Shown here in pieces: positions 53,272 through 61,983 of a stretch of 64,000 nt of DNA. Where the stretch lies: contig OZ245724.1 of the NCBI GenBank assembly GCA_965227035.1, forward strand, positions 3,472,001-3,536,000, read 5' to 3'. The first letter of the stretch is position 1. Each line of letters opens with the position of its first letter. The notes below the pieces were generated by a model. That model was not told the origin of the DNA and did no database searches. It worked only from the letters and a program-made list of their open reading frames with translations. Source of the DNA: CBDDFQ01 sp965227035 (GTDB taxonomy: Bacteria > Pseudomonadota > Gammaproteobacteria > Burkholderiales > Burkholderiaceae_C). The translations under genes and the position numbers were made by a program.

Positions 53272-55013
53272 CACTTATTCAAGTTCATACTTGCCAGCGC
53301 GGGCTTTAACTCTGCTAATTCTGCGGGAGTGAGCTGACCTAAATAAGCAGTAAAGTTTTCGCCGTAAATTTCTTTCAAACGCTTCAAATAAAAAACTGCG
53401 TCCTCGTGTTTTCCAATCATCGCGCTTGATAGGGCCAGATTCATCACAAGAAAATTCGTCAATGTAAAAGTGCTCAGTCGTTTGGCAACGCGGTTGTAGA
53501 GTTTTGCGTTATCAGGAGTTACGGGCGTATTTGCTACAACTGCGTAATCCATCCATGGCGTAAACAGGCGAGTCGTGTATCCCCTCTCTAAAAGGGTCAT
53601 CACTTCATCGGGCGACGCGGCGCGAAAAACGGGCTGTATTTTCTGATAATCCCGAAATAGCCCCAGCGCTGCGACAAGCGCTACAACCGCCGACACCCCG
53701 ACCAAACCTACTTTTACCGGAGCAGTGGTGGTTGCTGCAGACTCCGTATTCCTTTGATCCATCTTGGAAGCAAAGCCAACAATAGCGCCCAGTGCGAGAC
53801 CTGCTGGCAAGAGGAAATAGAGGTACCACAACGGGTATTCAAGAGAGCTATGTATTCCTAGGGCAATGAGCGCAATCCAGCATAAACGCGCGATTGGCAG
53901 GCTCCATGTTTTCCTGGCCGCCCACAAGACAAAGCAAAGGACACCCAGCCAGGCGAGGGCGAATGGCACTCCGTGTTCCACTGCTATCTGGAGTGGAATG
54001 TTGTGTGCATTTTGTAGGTTTAGCGCGAGTCGATGCGGAGTATCGAGCAAAAAGTAGTCGTAGTTGAGTCGATTGAACCCCGAGCCGAAGAGTGGATTTT
54101 CTCGAACGAGTTGAAGCATCGCTTGCCACAGGTCATCTCTTCGCGAACTGAAGTCAGCGCCGGCCGAGATGTCCAGTCGTTGAAGTCCGGAATAGCTAAC
54201 CTCTCCAACAGCGCTTAGCTTGGACAGCAAGAACCATCCTGCTATGTTCGACGCAGCAGCGGCTGTAGCTATAAGCCGGCTTAGTTTTGGAAGACCGTTA
54301 CCAACCCACGCGGCGACCGAGACGACGATTGTCAGTAGCAGCCCCGTCCTTGACGCAGAAAGCGAGGACGCAGCACCGAGGAATACTGCCAGCCCTAAGA
54401 ATGCGAGCGTTCTTGTGTTCACACGTGATGTTGTGGTTCCGAACGAAAGCCCCATCAATGCAATAACTCCAAGGGTCAGCAGAGTTGAAAAAAGATTTGG
54501 CTGACGAACGTTGCCGTACATACGAGCAACCTTGTTGGGCGCAACAATGAGCCAGTTCGGGACGTCGATCTTCAAAAGTTGAATGAAAGCTGCGAACCCG
54601 TTGATTAGTGCTGCAACCAGAAGCACCGCTGCAAAAACAACCCAAAACCGTTTTGAAAATTCTGAAGTGGACTGCGCGGCTACTTGAATTCCCAGCCATA
54701 GAGCGGCTGTGAGCATACCGAGGTAAATGCAGTACAAAACGGCAGTGCTTGGATATTCGTTCCGGCCAAAAATGTAGTCCGCATACGCGGCTATTGCGAG
54801 CGATAGCGGCAGGATCAAAACAATCCAGGTTTTGCTGTGAAGTGACTTATCGACAAGCTTCCCATCCGCAAAGAAAGCCGCCGTCAAGAATATCCACCCC
54901 ACCCCATAGCACCACTCAAGATGAAACGTGGACAGAGGTGCGGAGTTATACGCCAGTACATTGCCGAGCAATAAGGCAACAGCCGCCAGGAAATATAAGA
55001 TTGTCTTTAACAC
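53271..55013 (-). CDS. PglL/Wzy-family O-oligosaccharyltransferase (copy 1)
   Basis: The 580-residue membrane protein has about twelve helices. Family motifs are LQNAHNIPLQIAVEHGVPFA and GIHSSLEYPLWYLYFLLPAG, matching the other copy at the same positions. The long C-terminal region after residue 440 holds PglL-type helical repeats (YTTRLFTPWMDYAVVANTPV; KRLSTFTLTNFLVMNLALSS). It is the first gene after pilA, but a terminator intervenes. Codon use here is less GC-rich than in neighbouring genes (many A/T third bases), a possible sign of exchange, as pilin-glycosylation genes often vary between strains. Confidence 0.85.
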   Translation of the reverse strand: MLKTILYFLAAVALLLGNVLAYNSAPLSTFHLEWCYGVGWIFLTAAFFADGKLVDKSLHSKTWIVLILPLSLAIAAYADYIFGRNEYPSTAVLYCIYLGMLTAALWLGIQVAAQSTSEFSKRFWVVFAAVLLVAALINGFAAFIQLLKIDVPNWLIVAPNKVARMYGNVRQPNLFSTLLTLGVIALMGLSFGTTTSRVNTRTLAFLGLAVFLGAASSLSASRTGLLLTIVVSVAAWVGNGLPKLSRLIATAAAASNIAGWFLLSKLSAVGEVSYSGLQRLDISAGADFSSRRDDLWQAMLQLVRENPLFGSGFNRLNYDYFLLDTPHRLALNLQNAHNIPLQIAVEHGVPFALAWLGVLCFVLWAARKTWSLPIARLCWIALIALGIHSSLEYPLWYLYFLLPAGLALGAIVGFASKMDQRNTESAATTTAPVKVGLVGVSAVVALVAALGLFRDYQKIQPVFRAASPDEVMTLLERGYTTRLFTPWMDYAVVANTPVTPDNAKLYNRVAKRLSTFTLTNFLVMNLALSSAMIGKHEDAVFYLKRLKEIYGENFTAYLGQLTPAELAELKPALASMNLNK

Positions 55014-55026
55014 GATCGAGCACCTA

Positions 55027-55058
55027 TAAAAAAAGAGGCTCTTACGAGCCTCTTTTTT
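55027..55058 (-). terminator. Rho-independent terminator after pilA
   Basis: AAAAAAGAGGCTC and GAGCCTCTTTTTT flank a TTAC loop, a symmetric stem with T runs on both strands. It lies 33 bases after the pilA stop and 14 bases before the first PglL-like start, so pilA is largely a separate transcript, with read-through possible. Confidence 0.9.
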
Positions 55059-55091
55059 GTGTTGAATAGCTAGGTTTAGCTAGTTCAAGTA

Positions 55092-55529
55092 TTACGCACG
55101 GCAAGCAGCAGGACGAAATTTTCCTGGCAGACCACCCGTGTTGCAGGTCCAGCTGATCGAACCGCCGTTGGGTGGGGAACCCAAGGCCAATGCTGCGCCG
55201 CTCACGGTCGGGACCATGAGGATGTCGCTGCCGCCAGCACGCTGCGTGTACAGAATCGTGATGTGTCCATCGGTTGCATCGATAGTGACCGAGCTAACGT
55301 TCAGGGTTGCGTCAGGAGCGCTCCAGCCGCTAGCGAAAGGCGTACCGTTCGATGCATTCTCGGCAACAGCCAGCTTCGCGCCGCCAGCCAAAGACAGACC
55401 TTCAGTCACACGTGCACGCACGGTGTAATCCTGATAAGCAGGCAGAGCAACCGCTGCCAAGATACCGATAATCGCAACCACGATCATCAATTCGATCAAG
55501 GTGAAACCTTGTTGAATAGAACGCTTCAT
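55092..55529 (-). CDS. pilA: Type IV major pilin PilA
   Basis: The 145-residue prepilin has the short basic leader and prepilin-peptidase site (KRSIQQG, cut before FTLIELMIVVAIIG), Glu at mature position 5, and the N-terminal alpha helix. The globular part ends with a cysteine pair (SWTCNTGGLPGKFRPAACRA) forming the usual C-terminal disulfide loop. Unlike pilins glycosylated by TfpO, it does not end in serine, but the Ser/Thr-rich middle offers sites. GGAG precedes the ATG. A sigma-54 promoter lies upstream. The PglL-like and TfpX-like genes downstream probably act on this pilin. Confidence 0.95.
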   Translation of the reverse strand: MKRSIQQGFTLIELMIVVAIIGILAAVALPAYQDYTVRARVTEGLSLAGGAKLAVAENASNGTPFASGWSAPDATLNVSSVTIDATDGHITILYTQRAGGSDILMVPTVSGAALALGSPPNGGSISWTCNTGGLPGKFRPAACRA

Positions 55530-55579
55530 AAAAAACTCCAGTTAAAAAATGGGTAGTGACGGGTAAGACGGTTCTGTTT

Positions 55580-55595
55580 TGCAGATTGCGTGCCA
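55580..55595 (-). promoter_or_regulatory. Sigma-54 (RpoN) promoter of pilA
   Basis: The minus strand reads TGGCACGCAATCTGCA, matching the -24/-12 consensus (TGGCACG, four bases, TTGCA) with one mismatch and the required ten bases between GG and GC. Transcription would start about 40 bases before the pilA ATG. RpoN with PilS/PilR drives pilA in several bacteria; no pilSR is in this window. Confidence 0.8.
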
Positions 55596-55717
55596 GCTTT
55601 GGATTGCCATTTATTGGCTACTTTTCCGAGAACTTATGCACATTCAGCGCATTCTCACCGGAAAGACACTGTCAAAAATTGCCACCTTGCCGTCAGCCTG
55701 ACGACATTTTTGTCAGA

Positions 55718-58162
55718 TCACTTGATACAGACCGACCGAACCTGCTTCAAGTCGGTCATGCCCAGCATGATTTTTTCCATGCCATCCATCTTCAAGGTGC
55801 GCATTCCGGTCTCGACGGCCTGCGTGAAAATTTCGGAGACTCGGGCGCGTTCCTGGACCAGGCGTTTCAGCGGATCGTCTGCAATCAGCAGCTCATGCAA
55901 ACCGATCCGGCCTTTGTAGCCGGTTTTATTGCATTTCTCGCATCCAACGCCGCGATAGAAGCGAAGGCTGCCGTCCTTGCCGTAGGCTTTGACCCAGCTG
56001 TCGTAGAGTTTCTTGGATTCGCCGGCGGCGTCTGCTTTCCAGGCGCTGCTGTGACGCAGTTCGTCCGAATACTCCGCCAGAAACATCTTGATCTCGTCTG
56101 CGTCGGGCGTGTATTCCTCTTTGCAATCGCAAAGCTTCTTGGCCAGACGCTGCGCAAGAATGCCGAGCAGCGCGTCGGCGAAGTTAAACGGGTCCATACC
56201 CATGTCCAGCAAACGCGTGATCGACTCGGGCGCCGAGTTCGTATGCAGAGTCGAGAACACCAAGTGACCTGTGAGGGACGCTTCCACGCCCATCGACACG
56301 GTTTCCTTGTCGCGCGATTCGCCGACCATGATGATGTCCGGATCGGCACGCAGGAAAGCGCGCATGACCAACGGAAAGTCGATGCCGGCCTTTTTGTTGA
56401 TCTGAACCTGACGCAGACCCTTCTGCGTAATTTCGACCGGGTCTTCCGCGGTCCAGATTTTGGTGTCCGGGGTGTTCAGGAATTTCAGGATCGAATGAAG
56501 CGTCGTCGTCTTGCCAGAGCCTGTCGGGCCGCACACGTAGAACAGACCGTAAGGCTTGCTCACGGTTCTTTCGACCCGCTCCTTGTTGTGCGGTGTAAGG
56601 CCCAGCTTCTCAAGAGGAATAGGTTCGCCGGCGGCCAGAATCCGCATGACCACGTCTTCGACACCGCCCGATGACGGGATGGTCGCGACCCGAAGCTCGA
56701 TGTCGAGCGGGCCGAATTTCTTGAACTTGATCTTGCCGTCCTGCGGCTTGCGCTTCTCGGAAATATCGAGATCGCACATGATTTTCAGGCGAGTGACCAT
56801 GGCCTGGCGGAAATGCGCCGGCACTTCGATGTAAGGCGCGAGCGTCCCATCGATACGGAACCGGATGCCGGTCTTGGCCTTACCCGGTAGCGGCTCGATA
56901 TGAATATCAGAGACCTTCTGGTGATACGCGTCGATGATCACCTTGTTGACGAACTTCACAAGCTCGTTATCTGCCGCTGCCGATTCGAGCGAGTCCTCAG
57001 GACCGCCTTCGTCGTCGAGCGGGGAGCTTCCGAGATCGGCCAGCAACTGATCGATCGAGCCACCCTCGTTCGCGCTTGCGCCGAAGAACTGGCCGAGGGT
57101 CGCTTCGAAATCGGATTGCGTCGTGACCCGATACGAAAACTTGTTCATCCGCGGGAAAACCTGCGGGACGATGCGGAAGTTGCGAACCGCTTCAGGGTCC
57201 AGACACATCACGACCAGGCCTTCGGTCGATTCTTCGAGCGGGATCCACCCCTGGGTTTCCAGGAAGTCCCGCTTCAAGGGACCGTGGAGGTGCTCCGAGC
57301 GAATACGTGCCGTCGCGCCTTCGTAAGGAACGCCGAAAAATTTGGAAAGCGACGCTCCGATTTGCGCCGGCTGAATCTTGAACTCTGTGATCAGCTCCTG
57401 CTCGACCGAGCGGCCATCGTCACGCGACTTCTGAATGCAGGCTTGCAACTCTTCGTTCGTAATCAAACCATCGGCGATCAGCCCGTCGTACTTGGTGGCC
57501 TTCGACTTGGGCGCTTCTTCAGGCTTTGCCAGACGCTGACGCAACGCAGTCGCAAGCGTCTTGCAAAGCTGCTGCGCACCGTCCACTTCGATCGCGCCGA
57601 AAGGAATGTCGCTCTTGTTGTTGATGACCTGCATCACGCCAAGAATTGTCTCCCCGTCGACGATCGGCGCAACCAGCATCTGCTTGGTGCGATAACCGGA
57701 ACGCTTGTCGACTTCTTTGAGGAACGCGAGCGTCGGATGAATCTGTTTGAGTTGAGCGTCTTCGTAAACGTCGGCGATGTTCACCAGCTTCTTGCTGTAG
57801 GCCACATAGCCCGCAATGCTCTGCGCAGTAAGGGGAAGCTTGAGCGCCTTACTGGTGTTCAGGCCGGTCTTGATTTTCGAGATGATCGCCGACTTGTCTT
57901 CGTTGACGGTGTAGATGGTCAGGCGATCGGCGTTGAACAGCTTGCAAATGTCCTGGCTCGAATCGAGCATCAGCTGATCGAGGTTTTCGGTCTCGTGGAT
58001 CCGGGTAGACACTGCCTGTAGCTGCTTGAAGAACAGCACCTCGAACGTGACGCCGCGCTTTTCCGGCGGCAGGTTCTGCGAGTCGAAAAATGCTTTCTCG
58101 GAACCTGTTCCTGCACCGCCTGGGGGTGCGCTCGGCTGGGTCGATTTGAAGACCGCGCTCAT
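55718..58162 (-). CDS. GspE/PilB-type secretion ATPase with N-terminal GAF domain
   Basis: This 814-residue protein joins three parts. A GAF sensor domain covers about residues 40-205 (STRIHETENLDQLMLDSSQD; GVMQVINNKSDIPFGAIE). A MshEN/T2SSE-N domain covers about 225-345; such domains bind c-di-GMP in some ATPases. The motor domain follows with Walker A GPTGSGKTTT (about 545), Asp box TAEDPVE, Walker B-like RADPDIIMVGE, the His box GHLVFSTLHTN, and zinc cysteines CDC and CEKC. Normal PilB or GspE lacks the GAF part. No pilC, pilD or gsp genes are adjacent; instead it overlaps the phosphodiesterase-like gene by four bases at the end of a signalling operon. Confidence 0.9.
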   Translation of the reverse strand: MSAVFKSTQPSAPPGGAGTGSEKAFFDSQNLPPEKRGVTFEVLFFKQLQAVSTRIHETENLDQLMLDSSQDICKLFNADRLTIYTVNEDKSAIISKIKTGLNTSKALKLPLTAQSIAGYVAYSKKLVNIADVYEDAQLKQIHPTLAFLKEVDKRSGYRTKQMLVAPIVDGETILGVMQVINNKSDIPFGAIEVDGAQQLCKTLATALRQRLAKPEEAPKSKATKYDGLIADGLITNEELQACIQKSRDDGRSVEQELITEFKIQPAQIGASLSKFFGVPYEGATARIRSEHLHGPLKRDFLETQGWIPLEESTEGLVVMCLDPEAVRNFRIVPQVFPRMNKFSYRVTTQSDFEATLGQFFGASANEGGSIDQLLADLGSSPLDDEGGPEDSLESAAADNELVKFVNKVIIDAYHQKVSDIHIEPLPGKAKTGIRFRIDGTLAPYIEVPAHFRQAMVTRLKIMCDLDISEKRKPQDGKIKFKKFGPLDIELRVATIPSSGGVEDVVMRILAAGEPIPLEKLGLTPHNKERVERTVSKPYGLFYVCGPTGSGKTTTLHSILKFLNTPDTKIWTAEDPVEITQKGLRQVQINKKAGIDFPLVMRAFLRADPDIIMVGESRDKETVSMGVEASLTGHLVFSTLHTNSAPESITRLLDMGMDPFNFADALLGILAQRLAKKLCDCKEEYTPDADEIKMFLAEYSDELRHSSAWKADAAGESKKLYDSWVKAYGKDGSLRFYRGVGCEKCNKTGYKGRIGLHELLIADDPLKRLVQERARVSEIFTQAVETGMRTLKMDGMEKIMLGMTDLKQVRSVCIK

Positions 58163-58950
58163 AGATCGAACTCCTGACCCGCTTTCAGCCAGCGAATATC
58201 GTGGCTGACACCCGCGCCGGAGGGGTGACCTTTATCGAAGCGACGGATTTCGTCCATGATAAGTTCGGTTTCGGCGGGCTTGGTGTGCGTAATGTAGATC
58301 GGAAAATTGTTGCCGGGAGCGATGCAATCGAGCTCATCGGCGAGGGAGTACGGCGAAAGATGCAGGCTCAACTTCGCCAGGTCCCGTTCCCGGTTGCTGA
58401 AGGCAGTTTCAATGACCAGCATCGCGACGTTCATCTTGTTGATTCGACTCCAGAACTCAGGGTTGCGTTCCGTATCACCCGAAAAAACCCAATATCCACT
58501 GGGAGTTTGCACGGCATAACCCACAGCAGGAACAGTATGCACTGCAGGAAGCACTTCGAACTGCTTTCCGGCGACTAAAAGCGGGCTTCCCGTAGCGATT
58601 TCGTTGAATTCTATAAACGGCGCCTCCGGAGAGGGAATCCGGGTGAAATCGGGCCAGATCACGTTATTGAACACGTGCGCGCGTATCGCCTGGAGAGTTC
58701 CGGGCAAGCCATAAACCTGCAATGGCGTGGTCCGGGTGCTTGCTATCGCGTCGACCATCAACGGTAGAGCTGCAATATGGTCGAGATGAGAGTGTGTGAG
58801 CAGGACGTGATCTATCGCGCTCATTTCGTCGAGCGTCAGGTCTCCAACTCCCGTTCCCGCGTCTATGAGGACGTCTTCACCTATGAGGAACGAGGTCGTA
58901 CGGCAGTCTTTGGCTATGGCTCCGGAGCAGCCGAGCACGCGCACCTTCAT
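58159..58950 (-). CDS. MBL-fold hydrolase, class II cyclic-nucleotide phosphodiesterase-like
   Basis: The 263-residue protein has the metallo-beta-lactamase metal motif THSHLDHIAALP near residues 54-65, with further ligands in PAVHTVPAVGYAV, WVFSGDTERNPEFW and YITHTKPAE. The arrangement and the N-terminus (VRVLGCSGAIAKDCRTTSFL) fit the class II cyclic-nucleotide phosphodiesterase group (PF02112-like). A general MBL hydrolase remains possible. I prefer the ATG at 58950, with AAAGG upstream, over a GTG two codons earlier. It starts nine bases after the cyclase stop, which supports cAMP as substrate. Confidence 0.8.
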   Translation of the reverse strand: MKVRVLGCSGAIAKDCRTTSFLIGEDVLIDAGTGVGDLTLDEMSAIDHVLLTHSHLDHIAALPLMVDAIASTRTTPLQVYGLPGTLQAIRAHVFNNVIWPDFTRIPSPEAPFIEFNEIATGSPLLVAGKQFEVLPAVHTVPAVGYAVQTPSGYWVFSGDTERNPEFWSRINKMNVAMLVIETAFSNRERDLAKLSLHLSPYSLADELDCIAPGNNFPIYITHTKPAETELIMDEIRRFDKGHPSGAGVSHDIRWLKAGQEFDL

Positions 58951-58959
58951 CGACACCCT

Positions 58960-61209
58960 TTATTTGCTTTCAAAGTTGGTCGCCCCGTCCCAAGTGGGAT
59001 CCAGCGGCAACAGTCTCATCGAGGCTACTCGTTCTGCGTATAGGCGGTAAAGGTACTTTTTGGCATTGAGGCGCTGCACGTTCAGAAGTTGAACATCGCT
59101 TTGATCCCAATCCTGAGCGCGATAGGCCTTCAGGAACTGCGCCCAGGTCTTCAATTCCGAGGAAAGGTCGCTGTCGACTCGATCTACAAGAGTGACGGGC
59201 CAGTAGATCGTCACGGCCTGTTGCTTACCCTTCACCCGGACTTTGTCGAGCTCCTGCCAGGCGAAATCGCCGGCCAGTTTTCGTGTGCTTTCCGCAACGA
59301 CGATGTCCACGCCGTAGGTTTTAGACAGCCCCTCGAGGCGGGATCCCAGATTGACCGCATCGCCGATCACCGTGTAACTGCGGCGAACATGCGATCCCAT
59401 GTCGCCTACGCACATGGTTCCGGTGTTCAGCCCGATACCGATGCCGATTTCCGGCAGACCGCTTGCACGATGCTCTTCGTTCAGTTTGCGAACCGCGTTG
59501 GCCATTTCCATCGCCGTTTTGACAGCCAGGCTGGCGTGATTCGGCAGATCGACCGGCGCACCCCAGAACGCCATGACGCAATCGCCCATGTATTTGTCGA
59601 TGGTGCCGCGATTGCTTCGGATGATGTCGGTGAGCCGGCTGAACACGGTATTCAAGAGCGCCTGCAATTGCGTCGGCTCCATGGTCTCGGACATCTTGGT
59701 GAAGCCGCGCATGTCGCAGAACATCACCGTGAGCTCCTTGCTCGATGCGGTCATCGAATAGCTGTCGGGGCTTTTCACCATTTCGTCGACTAGCTCCGGC
59801 GGAACGTAGGTTCCGAACAGATTCGCGAGTTCGCGCTTGGATCGGCTTTCGACGAAATAGCCGTAGCTCATGTTGAGCGCGAAAGAGGTGGCGGCCATGA
59901 TGAGCGACGCCGCCAGCGGCATCACGAGCCCGTATCCGAGGTACATCCAGAAGTTGATCGCCACCAGGATGCCAACCACCAGCACGCTCAGCCCCACCGC
60001 CCGGATCGCGCTCATCAATGGCAATGCGATAGCGAGAGTCAGGCCCGCGAGAAGCAGCATCATCACGTCGAATCCGATCGCGTAATCGGGCTTGACGTAG
60101 AGCTTGCCGTCCAGAAGACCTGCAATGACGTTCGCGTGTGTTTCGACGCCAGGATAGGTTTCGCCGACCGGGGTGACCCGCAAGTCGAGCAGCCCGGGGG
60201 CCGTCGTACCGAGCAGGACGATCTTGTCCTTGAGGGCGTTTTCTGGAACTCGTCGTGCCAGCACGTCGGCTGCCGAGATGTATTTGAAGGTGCCGCCCTT
60301 GACGCCACCGGGTCCCCGGAACGGCACCAGCGTGGCGACGCGCTCGTCGACGGGAATCGCAAAAGTCTTTCCGTCCTGTTTCAGCAGAACGCTTTCCAGG
60401 CCTTTGTAGCCGCGCCCGATAAAGCGTTCCGGTGGAAATCCGGGCTCTACTTTAGGCAGCCCTGCCAGCATCCGAAACATGGCCATCGCCAGAGATTCGT
60501 AGTACTTGTCCTTGTACTCCACCACCAGCGGGATCGAGCGAACCACGCCGTCTGCATCGGTGATCGAATTGAAGAAGCCGGCCATGGGCGCTGCCTTGGC
60601 GAGCGGCGCAATGTTCGATCCGTACCCGTTCCAGCTGGTGAATGCGATGGGCCTGCCGTTCATCGACGCGCGGTCCATCACCGGAGCCGGCAAAACGCCT
60701 TTTCCACGACCATCGCGGTCGCTCGTGAAGTAGTAGCCGAGAACCACCGGTTTGTTCTCCATGGACTTGGCGAATAGCGCATCGAAGTCCAGTGCCGGCT
60801 GCATTTTCGCGATGCGATCGGCGAATCCGGGCTGGTCTTTGAGCTCACCTTGCGCGAGCTTCTCAAGATTCTTGAGGCCGGAGCTTTCATCGGCTTCGGC
60901 GAACAGGACGTCCATCCCGAGAAGCGCGATCTTCTGGCGATCGAACAGCTCGGTCGTCAGATTGGCGAGCTTGTCGCGACCCCATGGCCAGTGGCCCACT
61001 TCATCCAGGCTCTGCTCGTCGATATCGATGATGACGATGCGCTCGTCCAGGGTGCGCGGCATGGTCGCGCGAAGACGCGCGTCATAAATGATGTCGTCCA
61101 GCCGCTGAAGAACACCGATGTTGAGAGCACCACTGGCATGCAGCAGCGCAAAAATGACAGGAATGAGAGTGACCGCGATCCGGGGCCAGTGTCTTGAGAT
61201 AGATCCCAT
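58960..61209 (-). CDS. CHASE2-domain class III adenylate cyclase
   Basis: The 749-residue protein has an N-terminal helix, a large extracytoplasmic CHASE2 domain (RLRATMPRTLDERIVIIDID; DVLFAEADESSGL), three helices between residues 385 and 455, and a cytoplasmic class III cyclase domain. Catalytic residues are all present: metal aspartates in MFCDMRGFT (about 498) and MGDCVMAFWG (about 540), the adenine-selecting Lys in TIDKYMGD and Thr in SYTVIGD, and the transition-state Asn and Arg in DAVNLGSRLEG. The Lys/Thr pair predicts ATP as substrate, class IIIb. The ligand sensed by CHASE2 is unknown. Confidence 0.93.
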   Translation of the reverse strand: MGSISRHWPRIAVTLIPVIFALLHASGALNIGVLQRLDDIIYDARLRATMPRTLDERIVIIDIDEQSLDEVGHWPWGRDKLANLTTELFDRQKIALLGMDVLFAEADESSGLKNLEKLAQGELKDQPGFADRIAKMQPALDFDALFAKSMENKPVVLGYYFTSDRDGRGKGVLPAPVMDRASMNGRPIAFTSWNGYGSNIAPLAKAAPMAGFFNSITDADGVVRSIPLVVEYKDKYYESLAMAMFRMLAGLPKVEPGFPPERFIGRGYKGLESVLLKQDGKTFAIPVDERVATLVPFRGPGGVKGGTFKYISAADVLARRVPENALKDKIVLLGTTAPGLLDLRVTPVGETYPGVETHANVIAGLLDGKLYVKPDYAIGFDVMMLLLAGLTLAIALPLMSAIRAVGLSVLVVGILVAINFWMYLGYGLVMPLAASLIMAATSFALNMSYGYFVESRSKRELANLFGTYVPPELVDEMVKSPDSYSMTASSKELTVMFCDMRGFTKMSETMEPTQLQALLNTVFSRLTDIIRSNRGTIDKYMGDCVMAFWGAPVDLPNHASLAVKTAMEMANAVRKLNEEHRASGLPEIGIGIGLNTGTMCVGDMGSHVRRSYTVIGDAVNLGSRLEGLSKTYGVDIVVAESTRKLAGDFAWQELDKVRVKGKQQAVTIYWPVTLVDRVDSDLSSELKTWAQFLKAYRAQDWDQSDVQLLNVQRLNAKKYLYRLYAERVASMRLLPLDPTWDGATNFESK

Positions 61210-61291
61210 GAGTTCCGGAACTGGTCTGGCGTGCCGGCGGCTACGTGGCGCGGTTGCGGTGTGGCGATCGCGTGACGTTAGTCGAACGCGA

Positions 61292-61930
61292 TCACGACAG
61301 GATGAACTGCATCTGCGTTCCGGCCAGCTCGAGGATGTCCCCGTTTTTCAGCGTGACCGGATCGGTTCCCACCGGATTGCCGTTGATGGTCGTGGGATTC
61401 GTGCCTTCGACATGAACCACGACATAACCTTGAGGACGCTTGGTGATCGCAGCGACTGCGACACCGGGCTTGCCGATCGTGGTCACGACCTTGACCAGAG
61501 CGACTTCACGGCCGGCAGCTGCGCCGGACAGAACCTTGATGACCGCACTGGAGCCGGGCTCGACAGGTGCAGCCGTGACAGGAGCAGCGGCAGGCACCGA
61601 GCCTGCCTTGATGATCATTGTCTTTTCGTAGTTCGCGCCAGCGGCTTCGTTGACGAACTTGATCTTGTACTTGCCAATTTCAACGGTGTCGTTGTTGGCC
61701 AGCAGCTGCTTTTTGACAGCCTTGCCATTCACATACGTACCGTTCGTGCTGTTCAGATCCTCGAGGTAGACCTCGTTTCCAGACATCTGCAATACGGCAT
61801 GCTCGCCACTGACCGCCAGGTTATCGATCACGATGTCGTTATAGGGACGGCGGCCAAGGGTCGTGCGATCCTTGGTCAATTGCACTTCCTTGATGACAAC
61901 ACCGTCGATCGAAACGATCATTTTCGGCAT
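61292..61930 (-). CDS. Double FHA-domain protein
   Basis: The 212-residue soluble protein has a canonical FHA domain (about residues 20-85: TLGRRPYNDIVIDNLAVSGE, HAVL, DLNSTNGTYVNG), which binds phosphothreonine. After a linker rich in Ala, Pro and Val comes a second FHA-like domain (about 130-205: EVALVKVVTTIGKPGVAVAA; TTINGNPVG; LKNGDILELAG) that lacks the usual Arg and Ser-x-x-His. The linker begins YEKTMIIKAG, a possible phosphorylation site. AGGAG precedes the ATG. It lies between the phosphatase and cyclase genes and probably bridges the kinase to its targets. Confidence 0.9.
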   Translation of the reverse strand: MPKMIVSIDGVVIKEVQLTKDRTTLGRRPYNDIVIDNLAVSGEHAVLQMSGNEVYLEDLNSTNGTYVNGKAVKKQLLANNDTVEIGKYKIKFVNEAAGANYEKTMIIKAGSVPAAAPVTAAPVEPGSSAVIKVLSGAAAGREVALVKVVTTIGKPGVAVAAITKRPQGYVVVHVEGTNPTTINGNPVGTDPVTLKNGDILELAGTQMQFILS

Positions 61931-61983
61931 GGTCGACTCCTGTATGTATTAAAAAACGTTGATGAATGTACTTTGTTCACCGC

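Noticed and set aside
55718..58162. Standard PilB of a pilBCD cluster
   Set aside because: The GAF domain and the absence of pilC and pilD beside it argue for a separate ATPase; I therefore give no pilB symbol.
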